A stretch of 40,202 nt of DNA from Novosphingobium capsulatum (GTDB taxonomy: Bacteria; Pseudomonadota; Alphaproteobacteria; Sphingomonadales; Sphingomonadaceae): the NCBI GenBank assembly GCA_015661825.1, contig DQVI01000012.1, positions 1 through 40,202 of the forward strand, in the 5' to 3' direction. Position numbers and translations under genes: made by a program. Below, piece after piece: positions 1 to 7,670 of the stretch. The notes beneath the pieces were generated by a model, which was not told the DNA's origin, ran no database searches, and saw only the letters and a program-made list of their open reading frames with translations. The first letter of the stretch is position 1, and every line of letters begins with the position of its first letter.

Positions 1-120
1 AGCGCGCTCACCACCGGCAGCGCGCAAACTCCGGCCCTGATCGGCAGCTTCGCCATCGAAGTCCTCCAGTCCATCGCCGCCCCGGCCACCCGCCGACGCC
101 AGACCATCGTGGTCTGCTAG
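1..120 (+). CDS. C-terminal end of an unidentified prophage protein (partial)
   Basis: An open frame enters from the left edge and stops at TAG 118-120, giving the last 39 residues of a protein whose start lies outside the window. The tail is hydrophobic in its middle and ends in a basic RRR stretch followed by QTIVVC. I do not recognise the family. Its position just upstream of the lysis genes suggests a virion or morphogenesis gene of the same prophage, but that is inference only. Confidence 0.5.
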   Translation, partial: SALTTGSAQTPALIGSFAIEVLQSIAAPATRRRQTIVVC

Positions 121-150
121 GGGCGGCCCTTCATCCCCGCGCCGATTCAA

Positions 151-196
151 GCCCGCGCCCCCGCAGCGTAAGCCCGCGCATTACCGGGGCGCGGGC
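151..196. terminator. GC-rich hairpin before the lysis cassette
   Basis: GCCCGCGCCCC (151-161) is an exact inverted match to GGGGCGCGGGC (186-196) across a 24-base loop. It lies in the gap between the first partial gene and the holin. There is no T-tract, so it may be a Rho-dependent terminator, an mRNA end stabiliser or chance in GC-rich DNA. Confidence 0.3.
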
Positions 197-284
197 GCCA
201 CACGCGCGCGATCTGCGGTTACCACGGCTCCATATTGCCCAGCCCGCCCTGCTTTTCCGGCTTCAGCCAGTCAGGACACCCCCC

Positions 285-479
285 GTGAAGACCGCATTCG
301 ACGCCTTGCCCGATGGCCTGAAGCACGCGCTCGACGCCACCTCCATCATCGCCTTGCTCGGGAGCCTGATCAGCGTGCTGCCTGCTCTTGCCTCCGTGCT
401 CACCATCGTCTGGACCGCGATCCGAATCTACGAGACGCCCACGGTTCAGGCGCTCCTTCACCGAAAGGAACGCTCGTGA
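285..479 (+). CDS. Small membrane protein, putative phage holin
   Basis: 64 aa from a GTG start. A central hydrophobic stretch (about residues 18-49) could form one or two transmembrane helices, and the C-terminus is basic (HRKERS), as in small phage holins. The stop overlaps the GTG of the muramidase gene by four bases, so the two are translationally coupled. A holin would accumulate in the inner membrane and open it at the end of the lytic cycle. The holin call rests on size, topology and position beside the endolysin, not on a recognised motif. Confidence 0.6.
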   Translation: MKTAFDALPDGLKHALDATSIIALLGSLISVLPALASVLTIVWTAIRIYETPTVQALLHRKERS

Positions 480-1156
480 CCATCATCGAACTGCAAGGCC
501 TGATCGGCGCCCGGCCCGATGGCGTCTGGGGCGAGAAGTCCAAGGCGGCCCTGCTCGCGGCCTTTGCCAACCGCAGCGCGCCGCTCATCACCGCCGCCGA
601 CATCGCCGCGACGGCCAGGCGCCTGGGCTGCTCCCCTCGCCAACTCGACGCGGTGCGCGCGGTGGAATCGGCAGGGCGCGGCTTCGATAGCGATGGTCGC
701 CCCAAGCGCCTGTTCGAGCGGCACAAGTTCCACCGCTTCACCGGCGGGCGCTTCTCGCCCAGCGCGTTCAGCCAGTCCGCCGCCGGGGGCTATTCGCTCG
801 ACGCGGACGGCAACGGCATCAACGACAACTGGGACAAGCTCTCCGCCGCGATCGCCACCGGCGAAGTCGATGCCGCGTTCATGGCCACCAGTTGGGGCGC
901 GTTCCAGATCATGGGCGAGTGGTGGGATGCGCTGGGCTATGCCAGCCCGTTCGCCATGGCCCTGGCCTGCGTCGCCAGCGAGGCCGCCCACCTCGACATG
1001 CTCGCCCGCTATATCGAGCATTTCCGGCTCAAGCCCGCGCTGGCCGCGCTCACCAGCAACCCGGCCACATGTCGCGCCTTTGCCGCCGCCTACAACGGGC
1101 CCGGCTACCGCGCGAACCGCTATGACGAAAAGCTCGCGGAAAGGATGGCGGGATGA
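476..1156 (+). CDS. N-acetylmuramidase family endolysin
   Basis: 226 aa. Residues 1-35 resemble a short peptidoglycan-binding repeat (LQGLIGARPDGVWGEKSKAA). The remainder matches the N-acetylmuramidase (DUF3380) family of phage lysins: a probable catalytic Glu in the AVESAG motif, then LFERHKFHRFTGGRF, a SWGAFQIMG segment and AYNGPGY near the C-terminus. It should cleave glycan strands of peptidoglycan during lysis. The start is GTG 476, overlapping the holin stop, and the end overlaps the next membrane-protein gene by ATGA. No signal peptide is visible, so export would depend on a holin. Confidence 0.88.
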   Translation: MTIIELQGLIGARPDGVWGEKSKAALLAAFANRSAPLITAADIAATARRLGCSPRQLDAVRAVESAGRGFDSDGRPKRLFERHKFHRFTGGRFSPSAFSQSAAGGYSLDADGNGINDNWDKLSAAIATGEVDAAFMATSWGAFQIMGEWWDALGYASPFAMALACVASEAAHLDMLARYIEHFRLKPALAALTSNPATCRAFAAAYNGPGYRANRYDEKLAERMAG

Positions 1157-1398
1157 AGACCCTGCTTGCCGAACTGCGCGTGCTGCAACGCTACTGGTGC
1201 GTGCGCCTCGCCGCGCTTGCGGGCTTTCTGGTGGCCTGGCTGGTCAGCGATCCCACCGTGCTCCCCCGCCTTACCGCCATGCTGCCCGAAGGCTGGCGCC
1301 CGCTCGCCTCGATCCTGTGCGGCTTTGTGGCCTTTGCCCTGCCCACCATCGCGCGCTGGCTGCCTCAGGAAGGCCCGCGCGACAGGACCACGCCATGA
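1153..1398 (+). CDS. Two-helix membrane protein of the lysis cassette (second holin or antiholin candidate)
   Basis: 81 aa with two hydrophobic segments (about residues 18-33 and 50-68), a basic N-terminus and a hydrophilic tail QEGPRDRTTP. It starts with an ATG that overlaps the endolysin stop and its own stop overlaps the Rz start, so it is an integral member of the lysis operon. Small two-helix proteins in this position often act as holins or holin antagonists. Which of the two small membrane proteins is the true holin cannot be told from sequence alone. Confidence 0.6.
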   Translation: MKTLLAELRVLQRYWCVRLAALAGFLVAWLVSDPTVLPRLTAMLPEGWRPLASILCGFVAFALPTIARWLPQEGPRDRTTP

Positions 1399-2024
1399 TC
1401 GTGCCCGCACTCGCCGCCTCGGCTCTGGCCCGCATCGCCCCTGTCCTCGACGCAGGGCTTGGCCGCCTGTCGGCCGCGATCCGCTCGCCCGCCGTGCTGG
1501 CGATCCTTGCCCTGGCGCTGGGCTGGCAGACGTTGCGGATCGAGGGGCTGCACTGGACGCTGTCGATCGCGGGCCTGCGCCTGCCGGTGATCGCCCGCGA
1601 CGGCTTGCGGGACCACCTTGCCACGGCGCAGGCCGATCTCGCCCGCGTCACCGCCGCCCAGGCACAGGCCCGCGCCGGTCAGGCCGCCGCCAACCACCAT
1701 CCCGCCGCCGTCTCGGCCCGGATCGCGGAGATCTCCGATGCCCAAGCTTCCCGATATTATGCGCAAGGGCGCGCTGCTGGCGCTGCCTGGGCTGCTGCTC
1801 ACAGCCTGCACGACGCCTGCCCTGCGCGTGGCCCCGCAAACCCCGCTCTGCCCGGAGCCGATCACCCTGCCCCGCTCGATGACCGATCCGGTGACACTGC
1901 CGCCCTGGTTGCCCTCCCCCGCGCCGACTTCGACCTCTGCACCGCCAACAGCGCCCGCCTCGCCCAAATGCATCAGGACGCCCTCGCCCTGATCGCCCAG
2001 GGCGTGGCCGTTCCGGCCCCATGA
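1395..2024 (+). CDS. Rz-like inner-membrane spanin subunit
   Basis: 209 aa. A hydrophobic segment around residues 30-50 (SPAVLAILALALGWQTL) would anchor it in the inner membrane. It is followed by a long Ala/Gln-rich helical region expected to cross the periplasm. Sequence similarity to known Rz proteins is weak, as usual. The call depends on topology, on position after the endolysin and holins, and on the Rz1-type lipoprotein encoded inside it in another frame. The ATG overlaps the preceding stop, and its stop overlaps the V gene start by ATGA. Confidence 0.65.
   Translation: MIVPALAASALARIAPVLDAGLGRLSAAIRSPAVLAILALALGWQTLRIEGLHWTLSIAGLRLPVIARDGLRDHLATAQADLARVTAAQAQARAGQAAANHHPAAVSARIAEISDAQASRYYAQGRAAGAAWAAAHSLHDACPARGPANPALPGADHPAPLDDRSGDTAALVALPRADFDLCTANSARLAQMHQDALALIAQGVAVPAP
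1738..1992 (+). CDS. Rz1-like outer-membrane spanin lipoprotein embedded in Rz
   Basis: 84 aa read in a different + frame, wholly inside the Rz gene. The start ATG has a GGAG Shine-Dalgarno sequence 7 bases upstream. An alternative ATG at 1759 would still keep the signal sequence. The N-terminus is MPKLPDIMRKGALLALPG and leads to a lipobox LLTAC, with the lipidated Cys at residue 24. The mature part is rich in proline (PPWLPSPAP), the hallmark of Rz1. With Rz it would form the spanin that fuses inner and outer membranes in the final step of lysis. The nested arrangement is the same as in lambda and P2-type lysis cassettes. Confidence 0.75.
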   Translation: MPKLPDIMRKGALLALPGLLLTACTTPALRVAPQTPLCPEPITLPRSMTDPVTLPPWLPSPAPTSTSAPPTAPASPKCIRTPSP

Positions 2025-2587
2025 TCAACGAAACGATGGCCGAGGGCGAGGACATCCCCGCCGATCCCTCCACCCTGATCCGGCTCGGCACGATAACGGC
2101 GGTGACCCTGTCACCGCCGCGCTGCGTCGTGCGCTATGGCGACCCAGAGGCCGACGAGGATTGCGAAACCCCGCCGATCCGCTGGCTGGCCCTGCGCGCG
2201 GGCAAGACCCGCCACTGGTCGCCCCCCAGCCTGGGCGAGGAAGCCGTGCTGCTGTGCCCCGATGGCCAGATCGGCAATGGCGTGGCCCTGCTAGGTCTCA
2301 ACAACGACACCGCGCCCCCGCCCGGCGACACCCTGGCCGAACTGACCGAATACGAAGACGGCGCGCGGATCGGCTACGATCCCGTCACCCACGCCCTCAC
2401 CGCCCTGCTCCCCGATGGCGCCAGTGCCCTGATCGAAGCGCCCGGCGGCCTGACCATTCGCGGCGACGTGACCATCGAAGGCACCCTGACCGCCCGCGAT
2501 GACGTGATCGGCGGCGGCAAGAGCCTCAAGGGGCACACCCATGGCCGCGTGCAATCCGGCTCGTCCCACACCACCGCGCCAGATTGA
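2021..2587 (+). CDS. V: Baseplate assembly protein V (tail spike)
   Basis: 188 aa, a P2 gpV-type spike protein. It has an N-terminal OB-fold-like region (LGTITAVTLSPPRCVVRYGD), a beta-helical repeat region (GGLTIRGDVTIEGTLTARDDV) and the C-terminal HxH segment (GHTHGRVQSG) that binds metal at the tip of P2-like spikes. It sits at the centre of the baseplate and pierces the outer membrane. The start ATG overlaps the Rz stop. In P2 the next gene is W, but here the V-W junction is interrupted by about 2.2 kb carrying a SIR2 gene. Confidence 0.92.
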   Translation: MINETMAEGEDIPADPSTLIRLGTITAVTLSPPRCVVRYGDPEADEDCETPPIRWLALRAGKTRHWSPPSLGEEAVLLCPDGQIGNGVALLGLNNDTAPPPGDTLAELTEYEDGARIGYDPVTHALTALLPDGASALIEAPGGLTIRGDVTIEGTLTARDDVIGGGKSLKGHTHGRVQSGSSHTTAPD

Positions 2588-2876
2588 GCAGCTCACGACC
2601 AAGATCCATCGCTCATAGGTCGTGCTTTCAACGACAGCTTGTGCAAAACCTGCTGCTCGGTCAGCATCCAACCGTCTAGCCGCAATACGCCCCAGAAGTG
2701 GACGTTCAGTTCGCTGCCCGCTGATCCTGAAAACCGCCATGGTAAAAATCGACGATCCGTTCTCTTCCTTCGACGCTCACATCGATGCAATGGGATGTCG
2801 CGCTGCCGACTGGCAATCAAATCAAGTTCGCCTGTTCGGGGACGACTGGGCCTTCTGAACAAGGCTCATTCCAACA
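2588..2876. other. Junction of unrecognised DNA between V and the SIR2 gene
   Basis: This 289-base stretch has no gene I can support. It begins the lower-GC insert. A 7-bp inverted repeat, CACGACC (2594-2600) and GGTCGTG (2618-2624), follows the V stop and could be a weak terminator. Short open frames on both strands have no recognisable content or ribosome site. I see no clear sigma-70 promoter. Confidence 0.4.
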
Positions 2877-4664
2877 ATGTCTCAAGACCGTTACTGTTGC
2901 GGCATGCCAAAGATCCAGATTGATCCAATCGATTCTCTTTCCCTGACGCTCCACCATTCTCCGGGAGTGCAAGCCCTTCTGCTCGGTAGCGGAATATCCC
3001 GATCAGCTGGCGTGCCGACCGGTTGGGAAATCACGCTTGATCTCATACGTCGGCTAGGCAGCGTTCAGGGCGTCTCGGATCAGCAAGATTGGGCAGTCTG
3101 GTATCGAGAGACATACAAGAAAGAGCCAAGTTATTCCGAAATTCTAGACGCTGTCGCTGCTACCCCGGCGGAACGGCGGTCCGTCATCCACGCCTACATT
3201 GAGGCCCAAGATGGGGAGGAGCCGCGCCAACCGACGGCGGCTCATCGGGCTATAGCGAATCTTGTGGCTCTCGGCTCAATTCGCGTGATTCTAACGACCA
3301 ACTTCGACCGTTTGCTTGAAAACGCTCTACGTGACGTCGGCATCGAGCCAACCGTAATCGGATCGGATGACGCCATTCTTGGCGCTACCCCGCTCGTCCA
3401 TTCTCGCTGCACCATCATCAAACTGCACGGCGACTACATGGATGCACGCATCAAAAACACGCAGGATGAGCTGGAAACCTACTCTCCTCCGATGGATACT
3501 CTCGTCGACAGAGTACTCGACGAATATGGCCTGATTATCGCAGGATGGTCTGGCGATTGGGACACAGCACTTCGCGCTGCGATCACCCGTACTCCAAGTC
3601 GACGATTTCCATTTTACTGGGCTTCACGTGGTGCGCTATCGCAACTCGGCAGCGACCTCCTGACGCTGCGAGCAGGTAAGCTCATTCCCATCACAGATGC
3701 TGACAGTTTTTTCATGCAGTTGACAAACAAGGTCGAAGCCCTTGCGACCATGAATCGATTGCATCCGGAATCGATTGCGCTCCTTGTTGCCGAAGGCAAA
3801 AAGCTTTGCCGTGATGATCGATATTCGGCTGAATGGACTGACCTTTTGGCCCACGAAGTTTACCGCTTTTCAGACTGGGTGCGTAGCAACGAATTTTTTC
3901 AAGGCGCTCCCGATAACGCCTCGATCAATGATCTTGTTAAAAGGATTGTGGCCAAGTCCGAAGGGTTGCGCAGACTCGTGATGATCGGAGCGAGATGGGG
4001 CACCGATGAAGCGTTCCGCACAATGCTCCGCGCGATCGTGGCAATCACATTCCGAGATATGGATGGCTCAGGTTTCACTTGGGTCATATCGCTTCGACTG
4101 CTCGGCGCGTCACTATGTTTTCAGTGGGGTGTCGCGGCATCGCTACTAAGGGCAGATGCATATGACCGTGCAGCCCGCCTGATGCATCTGACCATTCCAG
4201 CCAAGTTCGAGCAAGGCCTGCCAGCCGTGACACTTCTACCTTTCGCGGCTCTCGACACCGTCGACTGGAAGATTCTTGAGGGGCTGGAAAACCATCACAC
4301 ACCGCATAGCGACTACTTCTCGAAGATTTTTGTGAATGAAGCTAAAGACATCGTCGTAGGGCCAAATGAGGCCGACCCGCTCTGGGACGACAGTGAGTTC
4401 CTGATCGCGGCAGAATCTGGTTACCAAAGGCTGCCGGCGATGGAAGATAAGAGTCTCTGGTTCTGGGTTCCGCCTGGGCGCTTCGTATGGCGGCGCGAGG
4501 GGAGCACGAGCATAAATCAGCGAATGGACTATTTGCGAGGCCTTTCTTCCACCTCGCCGGAACTCAAAGCTGGCCTTTTCGGCGGGAATTTGGATGGTCT
4601 AAACAAGATACTTCCGCATCTCACGGAATTTTTCACAAAGATACGCTCCTATTACTCGTGGTAG
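2877..4664 (+). CDS. SIR2-domain protein, probable NAD-consuming anti-phage defence effector
   Basis: 595 aa. Residues about 30-270 are a SIR2-like domain. It has the nucleotide-binding motif GSGIS (37-41), TTNFDRLLE with Asn142, IIKLHGDY with His184, and GWSGD (223-227). The Asn and His match the pair needed for NAD hydrolysis in defence sirtuins such as ThsA and DSR2. The C-terminal 320 residues are mostly helical, with no motif I recognise, and no ATPase or transmembrane segment is obvious. The likely role is NAD depletion on infection by competing phage. The gene is visibly lower in GC than its neighbours and uses codons rare in them. It sits between baseplate genes V and W, so it is an accessory cargo gene. 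ATG 2877 has only a weak ribosome site; ATG 2904 (586 aa) is an alternative. Confidence 0.85.
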   Translation: MSQDRYCCGMPKIQIDPIDSLSLTLHHSPGVQALLLGSGISRSAGVPTGWEITLDLIRRLGSVQGVSDQQDWAVWYRETYKKEPSYSEILDAVAATPAERRSVIHAYIEAQDGEEPRQPTAAHRAIANLVALGSIRVILTTNFDRLLENALRDVGIEPTVIGSDDAILGATPLVHSRCTIIKLHGDYMDARIKNTQDELETYSPPMDTLVDRVLDEYGLIIAGWSGDWDTALRAAITRTPSRRFPFYWASRGALSQLGSDLLTLRAGKLIPITDADSFFMQLTNKVEALATMNRLHPESIALLVAEGKKLCRDDRYSAEWTDLLAHEVYRFSDWVRSNEFFQGAPDNASINDLVKRIVAKSEGLRRLVMIGARWGTDEAFRTMLRAIVAITFRDMDGSGFTWVISLRLLGASLCFQWGVAASLLRADAYDRAARLMHLTIPAKFEQGLPAVTLLPFAALDTVDWKILEGLENHHTPHSDYFSKIFVNEAKDIVVGPNEADPLWDDSEFLIAAESGYQRLPAMEDKSLWFWVPPGRFVWRREGSTSINQRMDYLRGLSSTSPELKAGLFGGNLDGLNKILPHLTEFFTKIRSYYSW

Positions 4665-4773
4665 CCATTGCGGGCTGGCAGCAGGTACCCGCCTCATTCG
4701 CCGCAAAATATGCGGAGATGATGCCTCTCCCTAACGGCGCGCCCAAGCCCCATCCGTAACCGGCCCCTCTACC

Positions 4774-4809
4774 TGCCCCCCGCCTCGCCCCCGCGCGTGG
4801 CGGGGGGCA
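4774..4809. terminator. Strong 11-bp GC hairpin between the SIR2 gene and W
   Basis: TGCCCCCCGCC (4774-4784) pairs exactly with GGCGGGGGGCA (4799-4809) over a 14-base loop. It lies about 110 bases after the SIR2 stop and 12 bases before the W start. No T-run follows directly (TGGCTTTTGG), so it may be a terminator for the insert, a transcript stabiliser or a structure affecting W translation. A weaker hairpin, CCGCA/TGCGG, lies at 4701-4715. Confidence 0.45.
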
Positions 4810-4821
4810 TGGCTTTTGGCC

Positions 4822-5181
4822 ATGAACGGAATGGACGCCACCACCGGAAAGGCCCTCTCGGGCACTGCGCATCTGGCGCAACGGATCGGTGACATTCTGA
4901 GCACCCCCATCGGCACCCGGCAAATGCGCTTCGATTATGGCTCGCTCTGGCGCGAGTTGATCGACCAGCCCGCCAATGCCGCCACCGCCCATCTGCTGCG
5001 CGCGGCCACGGCCCTCGCGATCCAGACGTGGGAGCGGGAATTCACCGTCACCAGGGTCACGCTCGCGGGCGCTCCGGCCCAGGGCAACCTCGCCGTGATC
5101 ATCACCGGCAAAGTCGACACCGCAGGCCGCGCCAACAGCCTGCTCACCCTCACCATTCCGCTCCCCTCGTTCTCGCGCTGA
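4822..5181 (+). CDS. W: Baseplate protein W (gpW/gp25 family)
   Basis: 119 aa of the gpW/gp25 baseplate wedge family. Family features are LAQRIGDILSTPIGTRQMR near the N-terminus, the YGSLWRELIDQP segment, and the C-terminal pattern of alternating beta strands (TVTRVTLAG, NLAVIITGKV, LLTLTIPLPS). It forms part of the wedge that surrounds the central spike. ATG 4822 is preferred; ATG 4831 is also possible, and neither has a strong ribosome site. In P2 this gene is followed by J, I, H and G, but here FI follows after only 12 bases. Confidence 0.88.
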   Translation: MNGMDATTGKALSGTAHLAQRIGDILSTPIGTRQMRFDYGSLWRELIDQPANAATAHLLRAATALAIQTWEREFTVTRVTLAGAPAQGNLAVIITGKVDTAGRANSLLTLTIPLPSFSR

Positions 5182-5193
5182 AGGATACTGGCC

Positions 5194-6357
5194 ATGCCCC
5201 ATGGCATCACGCTTACCGAATCGATCTCCGGCACCCGCACCATCAGCACCCGGTCGAGCGCCATCATCGGCCTGATCGGCACCTCCACCGCCATCGCCCC
5301 CGAGAATCAGGCCGCCATCGACGCGGCCTTTCCGCTCGATACCCCGGTGCTGTTCACCTCGGCTGCCGTGGCGGCGGGCAAGGCGGGCAGCGGCGGCACA
5401 CTCAAGGCCGCGCTCACCGCCATCGACGACATCGTCACCCCCACCATCATCGTCGTGCGCGTGGCCGTGAGCGAGGATGCACAGGCACAGGATGCCGCCG
5501 TGATCGGCGCGACCGACGGCGCAACCTATACCGGCATGCAGGCCCTGCTGAAGGCCGAGGCCCAGACCGGCTATCGCCCGCGCATCCTGGGTGCGCCGGG
5601 GCTGGACAGCGAGGCGGTCACCACCAAGCTGGCCATCCTGGCCAAAAAGCTGCGCGGCTTTGCCTATGCCCGCGCGATCGGCGCGACCAATGCCGAGGCA
5701 CGGGCCTATCGCGCAGACTTCGGCAGCCGCGAACTGATGCTGATCTGGCCCGACAGCTCGGCCAGCGTGACCGGAGACGCCATCGCCCGCGCCATGGGCC
5801 TGCGCGCCTGGCTCGACGAGACGACGGGCTGGCACAAGACGATCAGCAACGTGACCGTGCCGGGCATCACCACCGTCACGCAGGACGTTCACTATGATCT
5901 GCTCGACAACGACACCGACGCGGGCCTGCTCAACGACGCCGACATCACCACGATCATCCGCACCACCGCAGGCTATCGCTTCTGGGGCAACCGCACTTGC
6001 GCGGGCGACGACCAGACCCAGTTCACCTTCGAGAGCGCCACGCGCACCAGCTATGCCTTGCAGGACGTGATCGCGGCGACGTTCTCGCCGTTCTTCGACC
6101 AGCCCATGACCGTGGGCCTGGTCAAGGATCTGCTCGAAACGGTCAACGCGCAGTTCCGCAAATACACCCTGCGAGGCTGGATCATGGGCGCGCAGGCCTT
6201 CTTCGATGCCGATGCCAACACCTCGGGCGAACTGGCCGCCGGGCGGCCCAATTTCCGCCTCCAGTTCACCCCCTGCGCGCCGATGGAAAACCCGCAGGTC
6301 AATCTGGTGATCACCGACACCTACTACTCGGGCTTTGCCCAGAGCGTGACCGGCTGA
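5194..6357 (+). CDS. FI: Contractile tail sheath protein FI
   Basis: 387 aa, normal length for the P2 FI sheath family. The N-terminus MPHGITLTESISGTRTI followed by a loop-rich TRSSAIIGLIGTS segment is typical. The C-terminal part has KYTLRGWIMGAQAFFDAD and ends in a strand (PQVNLVITDTYYS) that links sheath subunits. It forms the outer contractile cylinder of the tail. An AAGGA ribosome site precedes ATG 5194. It is followed by the tube protein FII, as in P2. Confidence 0.93.
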   Translation: MPHGITLTESISGTRTISTRSSAIIGLIGTSTAIAPENQAAIDAAFPLDTPVLFTSAAVAAGKAGSGGTLKAALTAIDDIVTPTIIVVRVAVSEDAQAQDAAVIGATDGATYTGMQALLKAEAQTGYRPRILGAPGLDSEAVTTKLAILAKKLRGFAYARAIGATNAEARAYRADFGSRELMLIWPDSSASVTGDAIARAMGLRAWLDETTGWHKTISNVTVPGITTVTQDVHYDLLDNDTDAGLLNDADITTIIRTTAGYRFWGNRTCAGDDQTQFTFESATRTSYALQDVIAATFSPFFDQPMTVGLVKDLLETVNAQFRKYTLRGWIMGAQAFFDADANTSGELAAGRPNFRLQFTPCAPMENPQVNLVITDTYYSGFAQSVTG

Positions 6358-6401
6358 CCCCGGCCCATCCCCACCAGCATCCCTTCTGAAAGGAACCGGC
6401 C

Positions 6402-6911
6402 ATGGGCCTTCCCAGCAAACTCAAAGACATCAACGCCTATGGCGCCAACACCAGCTTTCTGGGCGTGATCGCCGAATTCGAGGAACCCAAGCTGTCGATC
6501 GCCACCGACGACTGGCGCGGGGGCGGGATGCCCGGCCCGATCAAGATCGACAAAGGCCTCGAAGCGATGGAGGCCACCCTCACCATGGGCGGCCACACCG
6601 CCACGCTGATCCGCACCTTCGGCACGACCGACGTGGCAGGCGTGCCCTTGCGTCTGGTCGGTGCCTATCAGGCCGACGACGGCAGCCCGCCCCAGTCGGT
6701 CGAGATCTATCTGGGCGGTCGCTTCACCGAGATCGACCTGGGCAAGTCCAAGGCGGGCGACGATACCGAGCACAAGTACACCCTGCCGCTCTCCTACTAC
6801 CGCCGTGTTGTCGACGGGGTCGATGAGGTCGAGATCGACATGCTCTCGGGCCTGTTCCGCGTCGGCGGCGTCGATCGCTATGCCGAGATCATGGCCATTC
6901 TGACCGGGTGA
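6402..6911 (+). CDS. FII: Major tail tube protein FII
   Basis: 169 aa, the usual size for P2 FII. Family features are the start MGLPSKLKDINAYG, the segment GGGMPGPIKIDKGLEAMEAT, and the C-terminal part where DYYRR-like and LSGLFRVGGVDRYAEI elements end the chain. It polymerises into the inner tube inside the sheath, through which DNA passes. AAAGGAA lies upstream of the ATG. The next gene in P2 is E, but here an AT-rich insert of about 840 bases comes between. Confidence 0.93.
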   Translation: MGLPSKLKDINAYGANTSFLGVIAEFEEPKLSIATDDWRGGGMPGPIKIDKGLEAMEATLTMGGHTATLIRTFGTTDVAGVPLRLVGAYQADDGSPPQSVEIYLGGRFTEIDLGKSKAGDDTEHKYTLPLSYYRRVVDGVDEVEIDMLSGLFRVGGVDRYAEIMAILTG

Positions 6912-6936
6912 TCCGACTTTTTTCGGCTGCAAGCGA

Positions 6937-7000
6937 CCCCACTTTATTGAAAGCAATACAAAACAGGATAAAAATAACTCGTTTTACAACGAGAGTGGGG
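6937..7000 (+). promoter_or_regulatory. Promoter and nested inverted repeats upstream of the AT-rich membrane gene
   Basis: A candidate sigma-70 promoter has TTGAAA (6947-6952), a 16-base spacer and TAAAAA (6969-6974). Between it and the GTG start is a perfect palindrome, CTCGTT-TTAC-AACGAG (6978-6993), a possible operator or hairpin. A second exact repeat, CCCCACT (6937-6943) and AGTGGGG (6994-7000), encloses the promoter, and its right arm carries the G-rich ribosome site. Transcripts from upstream tail genes could hide that site, while those from the local promoter could not. Confidence 0.45.
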
Positions 7001-7007
7001 TTTTGCA

Positions 7008-7520
7008 GTGTCAAAATTTTCACAGATGAACTTGCAAAAAATTAAGGATTTAACAAAAAATATTAAACCAATAGACGTACCCGCCACAATAGATCGAACT
7101 TTTCGATTTCTAGAAATGTCATTTCTAACAGCCCTAGTAAGTGTATCATACTCAGTTATTAATGAAAAATTTTCACTTGCAATAACAATTGCAATGAGTT
7201 TTGCCGCTGGAATTTATTTAGCAAAACCACTTGTTGATTGGATTCCAGAAAAAATTAAAACAAATTATTCGCCATTTAATTTAATACTTATTTCAATTTT
7301 TATTGGATTACTAATAACTGCTTCAATAATTCCGCTACAAACACTTGTGAAATCCACGTTCCAAATCGACAAAAAAATGGCAATATCTGATTACGCACGC
7401 CTCCAAGGTCGAAAAGCAATGACATCATGCGTGCAGAAGCAAAAATCATTTGAAGAATGCGAGACAGAAGCAAAATTGTCTGAAAAAAATACACTTTCCA
7501 GTCATACACCAGAACCTTGA
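7008..7520 (+). CDS. AT-rich membrane protein inserted between FII and E (moron)
   Basis: 170 aa from a GTG start; ATG 7026 is an alternative. The N-terminal third is basic and soluble. Hydrophobic helices lie near residues 37-50, 55-70 and 90-110 (NLILISIFIGLLITASIIPL). The C-terminal 60 residues are charged and contain two Cys. No family is recognised. The DNA is strikingly AT-rich against the GC-rich tail genes on both sides, a clear sign of separate origin. It has its own likely promoter. In P2 the Z/fun exclusion gene is also inserted among tail genes, so a role in superinfection exclusion or another lysogen trait is plausible but unproven. Confidence 0.75.
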   Translation: MSKFSQMNLQKIKDLTKNIKPIDVPATIDRTFRFLEMSFLTALVSVSYSVINEKFSLAITIAMSFAAGIYLAKPLVDWIPEKIKTNYSPFNLILISIFIGLLITASIIPLQTLVKSTFQIDKKMAISDYARLQGRKAMTSCVQKQKSFEECETEAKLSEKNTLSSHTPEP

Positions 7521-7670
7521 TTTCACAGTCCCACGCCCCCAAGGGATACCTCATGGTCGCCCTGCTCCCGTTGTAGACCCACGCTCTACCCGCCCCGGCC
7601 CTGTCCCCCGCGCGCGCGAAACGCCACACCCGCCCCATCGCAAATCCATCGCCGGTCCTGTTGCGGGGCG

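Noticed and set aside
2593..2862. 89-codon frame on the - strand between V and the SIR2 gene
   Set aside because: No ribosome site and no recognisable content; competing frames of similar length lie on the + strand, so none can be supported.
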